A stretch of 64,000 nucleotides of DNA from Plasmodium coatneyi. Lineage: Eukaryota; Apicomplexa; Aconoidasida; Haemosporida; Plasmodiidae. The translations under genes were made by a program, and so were the position numbers. Positions 11,501-21,733 of the stretch are shown piece by piece (position 1 is the stretch's first letter; every line of letters starts with the position of its first letter). The notes beneath the pieces were generated by a model. The model ran no database searches. It saw nothing but the letters and a program-made list of their open reading frames with translations, and was not told the origin of the DNA. Location: positions 1,240,001 to 1,304,000 of the forward strand of contig NC_033559.1 in the NCBI RefSeq assembly GCF_001680005.1, written 5' to 3'.

Positions 11501-14500
11501 AATTCTAGTTGTGTTTATTTGCACTACGCATCGGATGACATAGAGAGGAACACGGTCTTTTGCAGGTGGGTAACACTAATCGACGACACGTAATAACTGT
11601 GGAAACGTCTTAAGTTACTTGAACACTTATTTTGTTTCCTTCATTTCACACCCCCCTTTTGCTGCGTCGTTTTTTCCCAAAACAGAGTGTGTAATGAAGC
11701 CCCGGTGCCGAAGATTCTCATTTCGTCTGCGAGTGTTCCACAAAATCTGGCCGTCATTGGGAAGTAGGCCTTTCGTGGCGGACCACCTTGACCCGTTCGG
11801 GGTGCACAACGAGGCGATCACATGGCAGTTCATATTCGTCTGATCCGTCTGCTCTGTCCAATCCATCCGATTCGCCCGCTTCACTAACTTTTTCCTCCCC
11901 TCCCCGAAGCGGCTTCCTCATCTCCGCCTTCGTTGTGTACCCCCTGAAGAAGCACTACGGAGAGCACCTGGCCTCAGAGGTGAGAAAAAGGCCCCACCAG
12001 GGCACCTGCTCATGGGGGATGGACCTTGCGTAACCCCATTCGGGCAAACTGTCCTCTCCTTCCTTTGCTCCCCACCTCCCTGCAGATAAGCGAGATTTTC
12101 CCCTTCCTGGAGCTGAACCTGCACAAGCAAATCATATGCAAGCTTCTGGTGAACGGATTCAACAGCATCTTCGACTACAACTTGAAGTTATGCTTTAACC
12201 AGAACTACCTGTTCGGTTACTGTTGCGGGACGGGCATGTGCATGTATGGCACATATTCGGAAAACAAATTTCTCATCAAGTCAAACTACAAGGATAATTT
12301 CTACATCCGGAACAAGAGCATCAGCGCAAGGGAGTTAAAGATCATTTACGATAATTTAAATTATCGGTCCTTTTTTTGTAGAAACAAAAGTCTCCTATCT
12401 CCAGTATTCATACAAGGGGACATGGTACACGATACGGATGGCAGACTGGACCCTTTGCAGACTTACAAAAATAAGCTCATGAATTTGAGCGTGCAGGATA
12501 TGATAGAGCAAGCCTTCTCTGAGCAGCTAAGCGTAGAATCCACTAAGAGGAACTCAAACGGGGATGATCAATCCGCAGGTGATAGAATAAAATGCAATAA
12601 CTACTTCAGACTGAGAGAAATTTACTTAAAGGAGGAAGAGGAACTACTGAATTACCCAAACGAAAGTGATCACCTTAAGAGAGACAACGGGATGGAATAT
12701 ACCCAATTAGGAATCAAAGAAAGGAAGAGAATTAAAAAAAAAAAGGAGAAAAAAAAAGCCAAAAGGGTCAAAAATAAAGGATACATTTACGAGGTGGAAG
12801 ATCATCTAGACAATATTACCCTACTTAATATTTACGAAGACAGCATTGCTTTGTACAACTATATTTTCAACCTAGACGTCAACAACTATCTGGTCAATAA
12901 GAGGTATGACAGTGGCGCCCTCCCTCCGAGGGGCACTCCTCCGAAGGGTGAAAACCAGAGTGGAAAGAACCTCCAGAGGATCTACCAAGAAGAGAAGGAG
13001 TCACCCCCAAAGGAGGAAGTACCCAACTGGAACAATTTAAAAATAATGGAATCATTCCAATCGAAAGAGAGGAAGGAATTAACGAGAGATCCCCTATCAC
13101 ATGAGAATGAGGAAAAGAGAAGTAGTGACCCCCACAGCGATGTCAGAAGCCAAATGGACAGACGAAGTCGAACCGACAGGGAGTCCCTCTCGAATGTTAA
13201 ACAAGACCATAGTCCTTACGACACTCCAATCAGCATGACCAAATCGACTGAGGAGAAGAAATCCCCTCGAACCTTCTTTCCAGCATCTCGTTCACATTTA
13301 ATGAGAACGTGCAACCGCTCCTTCGCGCTGGATAGAAGCGAAAACAGCTTTCCTTTCGAATGTGAATTTAGAAAAGGAGGAGCTCATAACAACCCCAAAT
13401 ACTTTTTCTACATGTGCACACTGGACCTCCTCCCCAGCATAAGGTTCGAAACGTTTTACGATCAGCCGGATGGTCGAACAGGAGAAAATAAGGCAACGTC
13501 AAGTTGGGAGGAAGCAAATAAGATAGACGCAAACCATGGCAAAGCAAACCAATCGACTTCCTCCATTGAGGGGAAGAGCTCACCCAGGGGCACCACGAAC
13601 AACTTCCTAATGGACTCCATCAGGAAGAGCATCACAAGTGGGGAAAGGCAAAGCTACTCCAAGGGAAGTGAATCCAATGAGCGAAGGGAGGCAAATTTGG
13701 TGGGGCCCCTTCTGCTAAAAGAACGAGACGAACTGTTCAGCGATCAGTGGAGCGATCAGATTAGTGAGCGTCCCTCCGAGAGGGGCATCGACCTGGTTGC
13801 GAATCAACGTAGGAACGACCATGGGGAGGTCCCTATGGATAAAGTTGTAACCCCTCCAGGGGACAACAACCCCCCCAACCACAGCAGAACCCTAACGGAT
13901 GAAGAGGAGAGGAGGAAAAAAAGAACGAAAAAAAAAACAGAAAAAAAAAACAAAAATAAAGGAAAACACACATACCTGAATAATCTCTCAAAAAGTTACC
14001 TCTACCTGATTAAGAGGATAAATCTGTTCAGCGAAAACAATGAACAGGTAGATGTGGTCTACGAGAAAATCAACAAAGCATTTAACGACCTTTACAACGT
14101 CCTCATATTTTATATATTTGCAAATAAAATGTCTCCCTGTTGCATATACAGCATTAAGTATCATTTCGCGTTTATATCTGTGGACGTCCTGGAAATTATG
14201 CTAACTGGTCATTTGGTGAAGATAAAAAATAACAATTCGATAAATCTGGAGTTGAAAAGCATGAACCGATTGATGCAGGAGAATCTGCTGAAGCATTTTT
14301 TCAACTATTTGGAAAATTACTATTTAGAGAAGTGGCAGCTATTTTTTAACTCCCTTGAATTGTTTCCCCGGACGAATGGGAAGAACAAGTTGGGCGTGAT
14401 GAAGAGGAGGAACCATAATCAGGGTGATAAGTCCCTTGGTGGGCAGAAAAAGAAAAAAGGAATACTTCACGCGTTGGCAGGTAAATTGTTCAACCTTCGC

Positions 14501-15121
14501 TTGTTCTTCTCTCATAGGGGGAATGGCAGCAAGTCGAAGGCAATGGGGAGAAGTGGGACAGGGAAAGGAAATACGGGGAAGGGTGTTACGGGGAAAGGCG
14601 TAACGGGGACAACTCATTCGAAGGATACCGTAACACAGCGAAATGAAGAGAAGGAAACGCAAGGGTACAAAAGAAATAAACTCAGTTTGTTCCTAAAAAA
14701 GACAACAAAAAAGACGAAGCACTCATCCGATAAGTACAACTTATCTGACACGTTGTTCCTTTTTAACGATCTTAAAAATTACATCATCCTTGAGAATAGG
14801 AAGCATTTGTTTGATTCCTTCACGGATCAGAAATTCTCCTCTATTATAATAACCCCACTAAACGTCCTTCCAAATGTTATTGTAAAAAAATACTTTGGCA
14901 TTATTTCTCTACACATAGTAAAAGAAAATGTGAACCTAAAACAGTTTGATGTTTTTTACCAGAGTATAATTTCAGATATTTTATTTATTGCCAAGTCTCA
15001 TATTAAGGCCATCGGGGCTAACTTGATCTGTTCCTTTAAGATCACCAACTTTTTCATGCGCGAGGAGCGGTCTCACGCCTACGCGCTGATTAGCATTTGC
15101 GGCGACGTCGCCAAAATTTGA
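8542..15121 (+). CDS. C2CD5-like C2-domain protein (16 exons)
   Basis: Sixteen exons fit with consistent phase: 8542-8631, 8749-8785, 8901-8992, 9154-9277, 9434-9502, 9599-9672, 9830-9891, 10001-10073, 10191-10264, 10380-10639, 10748-10839, 10936-10978, 11331-11565, 11686-11763, 11910-11979 and 12086-15121 (1502 aa). The N-terminus (MPCILKVRISG) is a C2 domain with GWFPLYDSLAGLKGELYCTIKW. Next comes a stretch resembling animal C2CD5: VNDPEYDWKDLIR, SNEARCDVIQ, LLGGNAIIGYQ, then ISEIFPFLELNLHKQI. The C-terminus (ALISICGDVA) matches the C2CD5 end (CLINVSGDA). C2CD5 in mammals is a calcium-binding C2 protein linked to insulin-stimulated membrane traffic. Between the conserved parts lie several hundred residues of charged, low-complexity sequence typical of Plasmodium. 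The exon 2 donor (GTTAGC) is weak, so that junction is least certain. The similarity is recognised from memory, and the role in the parasite is unknown. Confidence 0.88.
11113..11288. repeat. Intronic 16-bp tandem repeat, 11 copies, alternating in a 32-bp pattern
   Basis: The units CGTTTGGTGCTATCTC and CATTTGGTGCTATCTC alternate for 11 copies. They sit inside intron 12 (10979-11330) of the C2CD5-like gene. The array is open in all three forward frames, which creates spurious ORFs. Confidence 0.92.
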
Positions 15122-15384
15122 AGTCCAGGAAGGGAAAAAAAAGAGCAAAAAAAAAGGACAAAAAGGGAAAAATATTCCCCCTCAATATGGTGTGCTTTCC
15201 CCATGAGGGTGGTGTTACCTTATATTGGACACCCTCACTGTTGAAGCAGTCGCTACTAAAAGTGTGCATTATGCAGGTACGTGGTTAATTACGCGGTTGC
15301 CTCGTTGGGAGGACGTTCCGCGTGGGGCGTTCTTCTACGTCAGTCACAAATATTTTGCAACCTCCCGTTTGACTTGCCACATTT
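15122..15384. other. Convergent 3' intergenic spacer
   Basis: The spacer separates the 3' ends of the C2CD5-like gene and KRR1. It begins with an A-rich stretch and otherwise shows no recognisable feature. Confidence 0.5.
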
Positions 15385-16281
15385 TTACTCCGCCTTTGCC
15401 GCCGCTTCGCCCCGGGTACGACGCATGAAGTACTCACCCGTCTCCATTTGGATGTCAATTTTTCGAGGCAGCTGATCCGGCGGGAAGACGGACTTCTCCT
15501 CCTTCTTGGCGCCCTTCTTCTTCTCCAACTTTTGTTTTATTTTTTTCCTCTGTACATTTCGCTTTTTAAAATTGGGGAGAAATTTCTCCCAGTTTTCGTT
15601 TTTAAATTCTTCATTTTTTTGCAGTTCCCTTTTGGCAATCAATTCTTTAATGTGATAAACTGGGTGGATGTTTTTCATGCAGTCCACGATAATCCTCCTC
15701 ACCACCTTGAGTGCCTTGAAGTAGCCAATGACGCTGACCGTTTTCCCGTGGACGCATATATAACAGTTGGTTAAAATTTCCAGGGCTTTTAATGTGGTCC
15801 CATTGCTTCCTAGCAACCTCTGTCTGCGTTTAATAAACTTATTTCTGTTCCTCACATAGGTGCTAATTTTTATGATATCGCAAAACGTTTCATCGTCGAG
15901 CACTCGTTTGGCATGAGTAAAGGGGACACTTCTCGAAAGCAGAGAAATCATATCCCTTGCCTTTATTATAATATAAGGGTCGAATGTTTTTTTTGTTGTT
16001 TTTACACACATGTAACCTTCAATTAAATTTATTTCAAATTTTATGAAGTGATTATTTAATACATTTTTTATGTCTGTGCTGAATTGTTGGAGATACTTTT
16101 CTCTGTACTTGGGGAAGAGCACTTTGAAGCTGGACTCTTCGAGGAAGTGGTGCTTGTTGTCTTCCCTGGTGAACTTTTCCACTTTCCAATGGTCTATGTT
16201 TTCATTGTCCCATGGTTTCTCCTTCCTGTACTTTCTGTTCCCCCCCTCGCGCTTGTTCTGGGCCGCTTCCTCCGTCGCCAT
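15385..16281 (-). CDS. KRR1: KRR1 small-subunit processome component (KH-domain RNA-binding protein)
   Basis: This is a single-exon gene of 298 aa. KRR1 is a nucleolar KH-domain protein of the SSU processome, needed for 18S rRNA maturation and 40S assembly. The family signatures are clear: WDNENIDHWKVEKF near the N-terminus, FPKYREKYLQ, the KH segment KRRQRLLGSNGTTLKALEILTNCYI, then MKNIHPVYHIKELIAKREL. The C-terminal motif (FPPDQLPRKIDIQMETGEYF) is also diagnostic. The ATG at 16281 gives MATEEAAQNKREGG. The frame stays open upstream, but only with a TTG, through a repeat tract. A GTGAGT inside METGEYF looks like a splice donor but lies in conserved coding sequence. It diverges from the gene at 17281. 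Confidence 0.95.
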   Translation of the reverse strand: MATEEAAQNKREGGNRKYRKEKPWDNENIDHWKVEKFTREDNKHHFLEESSFKVLFPKYREKYLQQFSTDIKNVLNNHFIKFEINLIEGYMCVKTTKKTFDPYIIIKARDMISLLSRSVPFTHAKRVLDDETFCDIIKISTYVRNRNKFIKRRQRLLGSNGTTLKALEILTNCYICVHGKTVSVIGYFKALKVVRRIIVDCMKNIHPVYHIKELIAKRELQKNEEFKNENWEKFLPNFKKRNVQRKKIKQKLEKKKGAKKEEKSVFPPDQLPRKIDIQMETGEYFMRRTRGEAAAKAE

Positions 16282-16303
16282 TGCGGGGGCGGCAAACAGG
16301 AGT

Positions 16304-16372
16304 AACTGCAATGACTGCAATGACTGCAATGACTGAAATGACTGAAATGACTGCAATGACAGCAATAACTGT
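16304..16372. repeat. 9-bp tandem repeat in KRR1 5' leader
   Basis: Imperfect copies of ATGACTGCA (variants ATGACTGAA, ATGACAGCA) occur about seven times, ending some 20-25 bp upstream of the KRR1 start codon (minus strand). Confidence 0.85.
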
Positions 16373-16760
16373 GGTGATTGGAGCAAATGGAGCAGACCGA
16401 GTAGTGGGCCTGACCGGAGTTAACTGTCCCGAGTAGAAGGAGCGCTCCTACCGTCGTGTAGATGGTTACCTCCCTCCGTGGAGAAGTAACCCAGTTGGGG
16501 CAGCTTCCTTTGAAACTTTTACCCTGCTGTTTGGTTGGCCTGGATCGTTTGTACCACTTACCAGTTTGCCTACCCACAGTTCAGATGGGCACAGACGACT
16601 ACGTGCGCCCATCCACGCTGCATACGCATTGCGGCATAGTTATTCACGCGGAAAACGTGGATAAATTCAGACGGGCACAACTATCATATAGTAAAATTCT
16701 TTTCGTAGCGAACTCTTTTTTCTCTTTTTAATGCTCCCGAGTGGGCGCGCATTATCGAAT

Positions 16761-16772
16761 AAAAAAGCGCTA

Positions 16773-16807
<35 letters not shown>

Positions 16808-16883
16808 TTAACAAATTGGTTCTTTTCAATTTGCCACGGTCACGGTTTGCTATATTTTTTTTTTTTTTTTGTAGCGCTTTTTT
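16761..16883. repeat. Inverted repeat with poly(A)/poly(T) arms and GCGCTAC core
   Basis: The left arm at 16761-16803 reads AAAAAAGCGCTAC followed by A30. The right arm at 16855-16883 reads T16 followed by GTAGCGCTTTTTT. The two arms are perfectly complementary over 29 bases. The loop also holds a small nested inverted pair, CAAATTG (16812-16818) and CAATTTG (16827-16833). Confidence 0.9.
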
Positions 16884-17280
16884 GCGTGATGTTTTTTTTC
16901 CCACCAAGTAAGCACCAACAACAGTTAAAAAAAAAAAAAGGTTAACCACGCTGGGTAGCCCAATTCAGTCGTTCCGGAGATATTTTCTCCTTTTTCCGGA
17001 TGGTGCCTAATTTGTAGAAAACGTCCACGGCGTTGTTGATAGGCAAAGAGGTTCCCCTGTGAGGGGATGGTAGGGGGCAGAAGAGCGCACCAACCCCCGT
17101 GCCATACATGTAGCGAAGTGGGCCCATTTGCAGGTCTGCTTTAGTGAGTTCACCTCTGATTATATTATACCGGTGCGACGATCTGTGCTTGTTACGACCC
17201 CATGAGGACGAGTGAATGCCCTGGAAACGCATCCATTCGCTTATTTTTTCACCCATGCCATCGCCCCTACTTTTACTTTA

Positions 17281-20200
17281 ATGAAAATCCTGCGCTCGCT
17301 GGGGCGCCACGTGGGGTGCCCCCTTAAGATTCAAAGGTCCAAGAGAACAATAAACAAAAGGAGCAGTGTCCACCTGGGGAACAATTATGTTTACCTTTCA
17401 ACATTGCGCGAATGGGTGAAAGGGGAAGCAAAAGAGGAAAAACTCGATGAACCTTACGGGATAACAACCCTCATCCGTAGCAATGGGAATGGCGTTATCG
17501 ATTACCCCCCGAAGAAGGTGTCTTCTCCCCCCGTTTCTCATTCACAGCATGGCAGGTCCACCGAGACAGAAGCAGTGAAGAACAAGATAGAACACCTCAT
17601 GCGAAGAAACACGCAGGGCACCCTAAACGACACGGTGTTTCAAATTCTCTCTGTAATTAACGAAAACCCGAAAAACAAAGACGTATACATAAATAAGAAA
17701 GTTTTAATTGCCTTCCACACTCTGTTAATAAGGAAGAAATACCATTTGAGCATTTCCAAGGGAAGCATATGCAACGACCTTCACCCAACCATCTTCCACT
17801 ACATCCACCACAATGCCAATCTACACTTAAAGTACTATCACTTAAGTAACGTCAGTGAGTTGCTTCGCGGTTTGTCTAAGTATATGCATAAGGTGAATCC
17901 AAGTGAATGCACTAAAGAGTTAGTTCAGAATATTTTTTATTTTCACTTCTTTTCCCACTTTAACAATTTTTACTATTTAAGAAGAGGGGTAAATCTTGAT
18001 TCTTTTCGTGGGGACCATGAAGGGGGTGCATTCGTCAAGAAGGGCATTCACACTGAGGATTGTTGTCACCCCGGGGAGGGGAGGAACCCTCCTGACAGAG
18101 CAACACTCCAGTTGGGGACCCCTCCAAATGGGGGACTAACCCAATGCCCTCTCAAACGAAGTAATCCATGTGGTGATCCTAATCAGAGGGATGAAGTCAC
18201 CTTCGGGCACCTCAACAGTTACGTTGTTTTTCTGAGCAACCACCCGATGTACACCTCGGAGAAGGTTCTACACACTATTTCGCTACTCGCTAATAAAGTT
18301 ACCCAAGTAGACATAAGCGCTAAATTGGCACTATCCTTCTTATCCTCTAGCATGAACATTTTTGATAAACAGAAGGGGAACAGGCGGAAGCTCCTCCTGC
18401 AAAGGAAAGTGAACTACGACATACTGCACGCTGTGATAAGGCAGTGGAACGATAAAGTGGGGGTAGTAACCAAAGAAGGGGGGGAACCCCCATGTGCCCA
18501 CATGAACGAAGCAAAGAAAAACGCATATCCACCCTTTGTACCAAACCTGTGGGCATACTCACATATAATTAATATTTTGAAAATTTTAAAGGTGAAAAAT
18601 TTCCTCTCTTCCAAGTTTTCCTTTTCGGAGGACGTGGAACGGTGTCTAATGCAGCTCTTCAAAAGCGCCATGAGCCTTTTGGGAAGGTTCACTCAAGGTG
18701 CTTCTCCCTACCTGATTGGGAAAGAAAAATGTTACTCTCATTGGAGCGCTGTCCCCACGCAGAACGAGCTCAACAGCATTGCAACGATCTACGTTAACGT
18801 GGCAGTCCTCCTCAGCGAAGTAAAAAATTGCTCCACCCTCCGTTGGTCGATTATGACAATACTGAACAGCTGCTACAGGATTGTGCTTACGTACTACCCC
18901 ATGCTGCACGAAAATATGCTCATCAATCTTGTTAGGGGAATCAACCACCAGGTGGCAGCCTATTCTGATATGACTTCTTTTAGGAGTTGCTCCTCTCAAA
19001 TGCAGGAAGTAGAGGTGGGAAGAGATCCCCCCTGCGGGATGTCCCACTCGAGGGAAGGAGAAGAACTACTGAATGCGCCTAAAGCGTTGTTGCACCTCCT
19101 TGGGGAGGTAACTAACTGTCTGATATTTCCAAGCAGAGAAGAGAAAAGGCTACCCACGGAAAAACTCATAATAGTTCTTAGCTACCTGGACAAAATCAGC
19201 AAAATTTACCTTCCCTTCACCAACAACGAAATGCTGAAAGGGTGCATTTTAAAACTTTTGCAAGAAATTGGGAAGCAAATTCTAAACGAAGAAGCAAATG
19301 TATCCAACCACCACATGTTAATATTGATGAATGTAGAGTTGTCTCATCGAGGTGGTCAACTGAATGTCCCCCTCCTGCACGCATGCCTCAACCACCTGGA
19401 GGAGGGCTCCTCCAACCTGTTCCAGAACGAAGCAGAGATCATTCTATTTCTGCACTTTTTGAAAAGGTTTCGTGAGGCGAAGAAGGTTTGTGGTGATTGC
19501 ACCTACACCCACAGTGAAGACCATACCCAACACGATGATACGTTGCTTTTTCACAGAGAAACCGCTAGTAGGGGCAGTCTATATCAGGTCGATAGAATGG
19601 TTACCCAACTGGCAGATAAAGTTACTCGTGTAGTTTTCTTCCCCAGGGTACCCAACTTGGCCAATGCACCCACCTGGTTTAACCAGACAACACCCCTCAT
19701 AAGAGGCCCGCACAAAATGTACCCCCTCAGAGTGTACTTCCTGGCATATGAACATATCTCCCCAAATTACCCAAATGGGGAACGCATAAAGGATACTTTA
19801 CTCAACCGGTTAACGCAACTCATGCAGTTACAAAAGGGGAAGCTAACGGAGGAAGATTTCTTTTCCATTATGTCGTCTCTACTGAAGCATAAAATTGTGG
19901 ACCATAATGCTTACTTGCTATATGACTCTTTTTTGAGGACACGTGGTGGGTTCCTCCAAATGAAGTATGTCTTCTTGGTGTTGAAGCGGATTCTGGAGGA
20001 AATTTCTGAGGGCAACTTACTTAGTATATGCACACACGATTCGTCTTCGCAGGTTAGTGTAGACTCCCCACTCTTATCCATCATAAACACGTCATGCGAT
20101 CTCATCCTGCGTGACAATCAGTACCGTGAAAATTTCACCTTTTTTAAGGAGATTCTGCACGTGTATCTAGATAAGTACCCATGCTTTGGAGAGATAACCC

Positions 20201-21501
20201 CCCAATTTAACCTCTTCCTGTTGGCCCACTTCAACAATTTTCTATGCACAATGGAACAGTTAAGTGAAAGTGAGCTGGCCAGACTAGTTTACCACATGGC
20301 TAGCTTTTACTACACGATTAATAAGTTTTCAAACGATGGGTTCGATATATGCGGGGCAAAATGTAACTTAACTTGCCACACTGTTGCAAATTCGTGGGGG
20401 GAAAAAAAAGAACAAGTAAAAATTAGGGGCGATTCCATCGGTTCCTCTCACCGTCTATTACCTACGCCTTCCCACAACGATGTTAAGTCGGATGGTGCCT
20501 CCCATCTGAACAATCAAGGGAGCATAACCGTCCACTCGGGGGAAGACAAAATGATCCCCTACAACGAGCAGGACATGGGCAAGAAACTGCTCCAGCAGCT
20601 TAACTGCCTCTTGGATGCACTATACACTGAGGAACTAAAACGTCAGAAACGCAACGACCACATGAGATTATCCCTCAGTAATATTATTCAAGTGTTTCTT
20701 TCTTTGAAAAATGCGAAACTGAGACACATCGACTTGATGCGTGTACTTTCCGAAAGGTGTGTCTCCGTCATGTTTTCCCAACGAGGGACCATAAAGCTAG
20801 AGCTGCAGATTCGGTTCTTTAACAGTGTGGTGTTTCTGGACTATTTAAATGCTCTGGATGAGGCATTTCTACGCTTGGGTCATTGCCACCCACGTGGGGA
20901 AGACGACACCTCCATGCAACCGAGACACATCCTCTATGAGCACTTTCAGCAACTACCCAGACAAGCTCTATACACGTCAAACATTTCGACGTACCTCCTC
21001 AACTTCGTCTCCATCCTGGATTATCTACCCATCCAGCATCAGAGAAGGGGTGGTCAGAAGGCCGCACGTTGGGTTTGTGAACTCCTTCAAATGTTCTTCC
21101 CTAAAGAAGTTGTACGTTCCACGAATACGTCTACACGGAGTAGTAAAAATGATCAGTGCTACTCTCCCCCCCCAACCAATCTGGACAAGCGAAACGTCTT
21201 TTTGCTCCTCAGCCTCCTGCACCTGGGTAAGTACCCGCATGTAAATATTGGGACATTCCCCTTAAAGTTCTTGCAACAGTTTTACAGCCATTTCATTCTT
21301 AGCGAATTCGCTCACCTGGGTGTCAGTTCAGCAGTGCGGTCCTCCTCCACCCATCAGAGCATTTACAAATTTTTGGAGACTTACCTGCGGAAGGAATTTC
21401 CAAACTATGACATTTACAACGAAGAGGAGGTGCTCCTCTACAAGGTGGACCTGGTCATCCGGCCGAAGCGGCACAGTCATTTGTCTACATGCGTTTGTTG
21501 A
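17281..21501 (+). CDS. Large helical-repeat protein of unknown function, possibly mitochondrial (HPR/RAP-like)
   Basis: This is a single-exon ORF of 1406 aa from the ATG at 17281. That start gives a basic, amphipathic N-terminus (MKILRSLGRHVG, then Lys/Arg-rich) resembling a mitochondrial presequence. An in-frame ATG at 17212 would add 23 residues and is the alternative. The body has recurring hydrophobic-helix segments (for example LIIVLSYLDKISKIYLPF and MLKGCILKLLQEIGKQIL) split by low-complexity inserts. This pattern is seen in Plasmodium heptatricopeptide/RAP organellar RNA-binding proteins. The last 40 residues (HQSIYKFLETYLRKEFP... YKVDLVI) resemble the start of a FASTK/RAP-type module, but the protein ends soon after, so a full RAP domain is absent. 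The helical-repeat reading is inference and I do not recognise a named gene. It converges with the phosphatase gene. Confidence 0.85.
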   Translation: MKILRSLGRHVGCPLKIQRSKRTINKRSSVHLGNNYVYLSTLREWVKGEAKEEKLDEPYGITTLIRSNGNGVIDYPPKKVSSPPVSHSQHGRSTETEAVKNKIEHLMRRNTQGTLNDTVFQILSVINENPKNKDVYINKKVLIAFHTLLIRKKYHLSISKGSICNDLHPTIFHYIHHNANLHLKYYHLSNVSELLRGLSKYMHKVNPSECTKELVQNIFYFHFFSHFNNFYYLRRGVNLDSFRGDHEGGAFVKKGIHTEDCCHPGEGRNPPDRATLQLGTPPNGGLTQCPLKRSNPCGDPNQRDEVTFGHLNSYVVFLSNHPMYTSEKVLHTISLLANKVTQVDISAKLALSFLSSSMNIFDKQKGNRRKLLLQRKVNYDILHAVIRQWNDKVGVVTKEGGEPPCAHMNEAKKNAYPPFVPNLWAYSHIINILKILKVKNFLSSKFSFSEDVERCLMQLFKSAMSLLGRFTQGASPYLIGKEKCYSHWSAVPTQNELNSIATIYVNVAVLLSEVKNCSTLRWSIMTILNSCYRIVLTYYPMLHENMLINLVRGINHQVAAYSDMTSFRSCSSQMQEVEVGRDPPCGMSHSREGEELLNAPKALLHLLGEVTNCLIFPSREEKRLPTEKLIIVLSYLDKISKIYLPFTNNEMLKGCILKLLQEIGKQILNEEANVSNHHMLILMNVELSHRGGQLNVPLLHACLNHLEEGSSNLFQNEAEIILFLHFLKRFREAKKVCGDCTYTHSEDHTQHDDTLLFHRETASRGSLYQVDRMVTQLADKVTRVVFFPRVPNLANAPTWFNQTTPLIRGPHKMYPLRVYFLAYEHISPNYPNGERIKDTLLNRLTQLMQLQKGKLTEEDFFSIMSSLLKHKIVDHNAYLLYDSFLRTRGGFLQMKYVFLVLKRILEEISEGNLLSICTHDSSSQVSVDSPLLSIINTSCDLILRDNQYRENFTFFKEILHVYLDKYPCFGEITPQFNLFLLAHFNNFLCTMEQLSESELARLVYHMASFYYTINKFSNDGFDICGAKCNLTCHTVANSWGEKKEQVKIRGDSIGSSHRLLPTPSHNDVKSDGASHLNNQGSITVHSGEDKMIPYNEQDMGKKLLQQLNCLLDALYTEELKRQKRNDHMRLSLSNIIQVFLSLKNAKLRHIDLMRVLSERCVSVMFSQRGTIKLELQIRFFNSVVFLDYLNALDEAFLRLGHCHPRGEDDTSMQPRHILYEHFQQLPRQALYTSNISTYLLNFVSILDYLPIQHQRRGGQKAARWVCELLQMFFPKEVVRSTNTSTRSSKNDQCYSPPPTNLDKRNVFLLLSLLHLGKYPHVNIGTFPLKFLQQFYSHFILSEFAHLGVSSAVRSSSTHQSIYKFLETYLRKEFPNYDIYNEEEVLLYKVDLVIRPKRHSHLSTCVC

Positions 21502-21526
21502 TGTATGCACATTGGTGCGTATGTGC

Positions 21527-21562
<36 letters not shown>

Positions 21563-21733
21563 GGAAAAAGGGGGAGGTGTTATCCCCTTGGTTTTTTTTT
21601 CTTCCCTCCACCCCGCTTGACCACCAACTGAACCAGCTGGGTTGTTTAGAATCCCCCAAACCGGATGGCACTACGAAAAATCCCCGTTCAGCAGTGCATC
21701 GGCTATTCTTCGACTGCGCGATTGGCGACCCCC
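21502..21733. other. Convergent 3' intergenic spacer with T28 run
   Basis: A short spacer between two converging genes. The run of 28 T at 21530-21557 is the only notable feature. Confidence 0.6.

Larger units (their letters stand above)
16282..17280. other. Divergent intergenic region between KRR1 and helical-repeat gene
   Basis: About 1 kb between divergent start codons. It holds the 9-bp repeat, a large inverted repeat built on poly(dA)/poly(dT) arms (16761-16883) and a further A-run near 16927-16939. No gene is seen. Confidence 0.6.

Noticed and set aside
10975..11593. Three overlapping forward ORFs rich in FGAISIW repeats
   Set aside because: They come from the 16-bp array inside intron 12. 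The real reading resumes at 11331 with the C2CD5-like block.
15425..15445. GTGAGT splice donor inside KRR1
   Set aside because: It lies in the METGEYF motif conserved across KRR1 proteins, and the ORF continues to a natural end.
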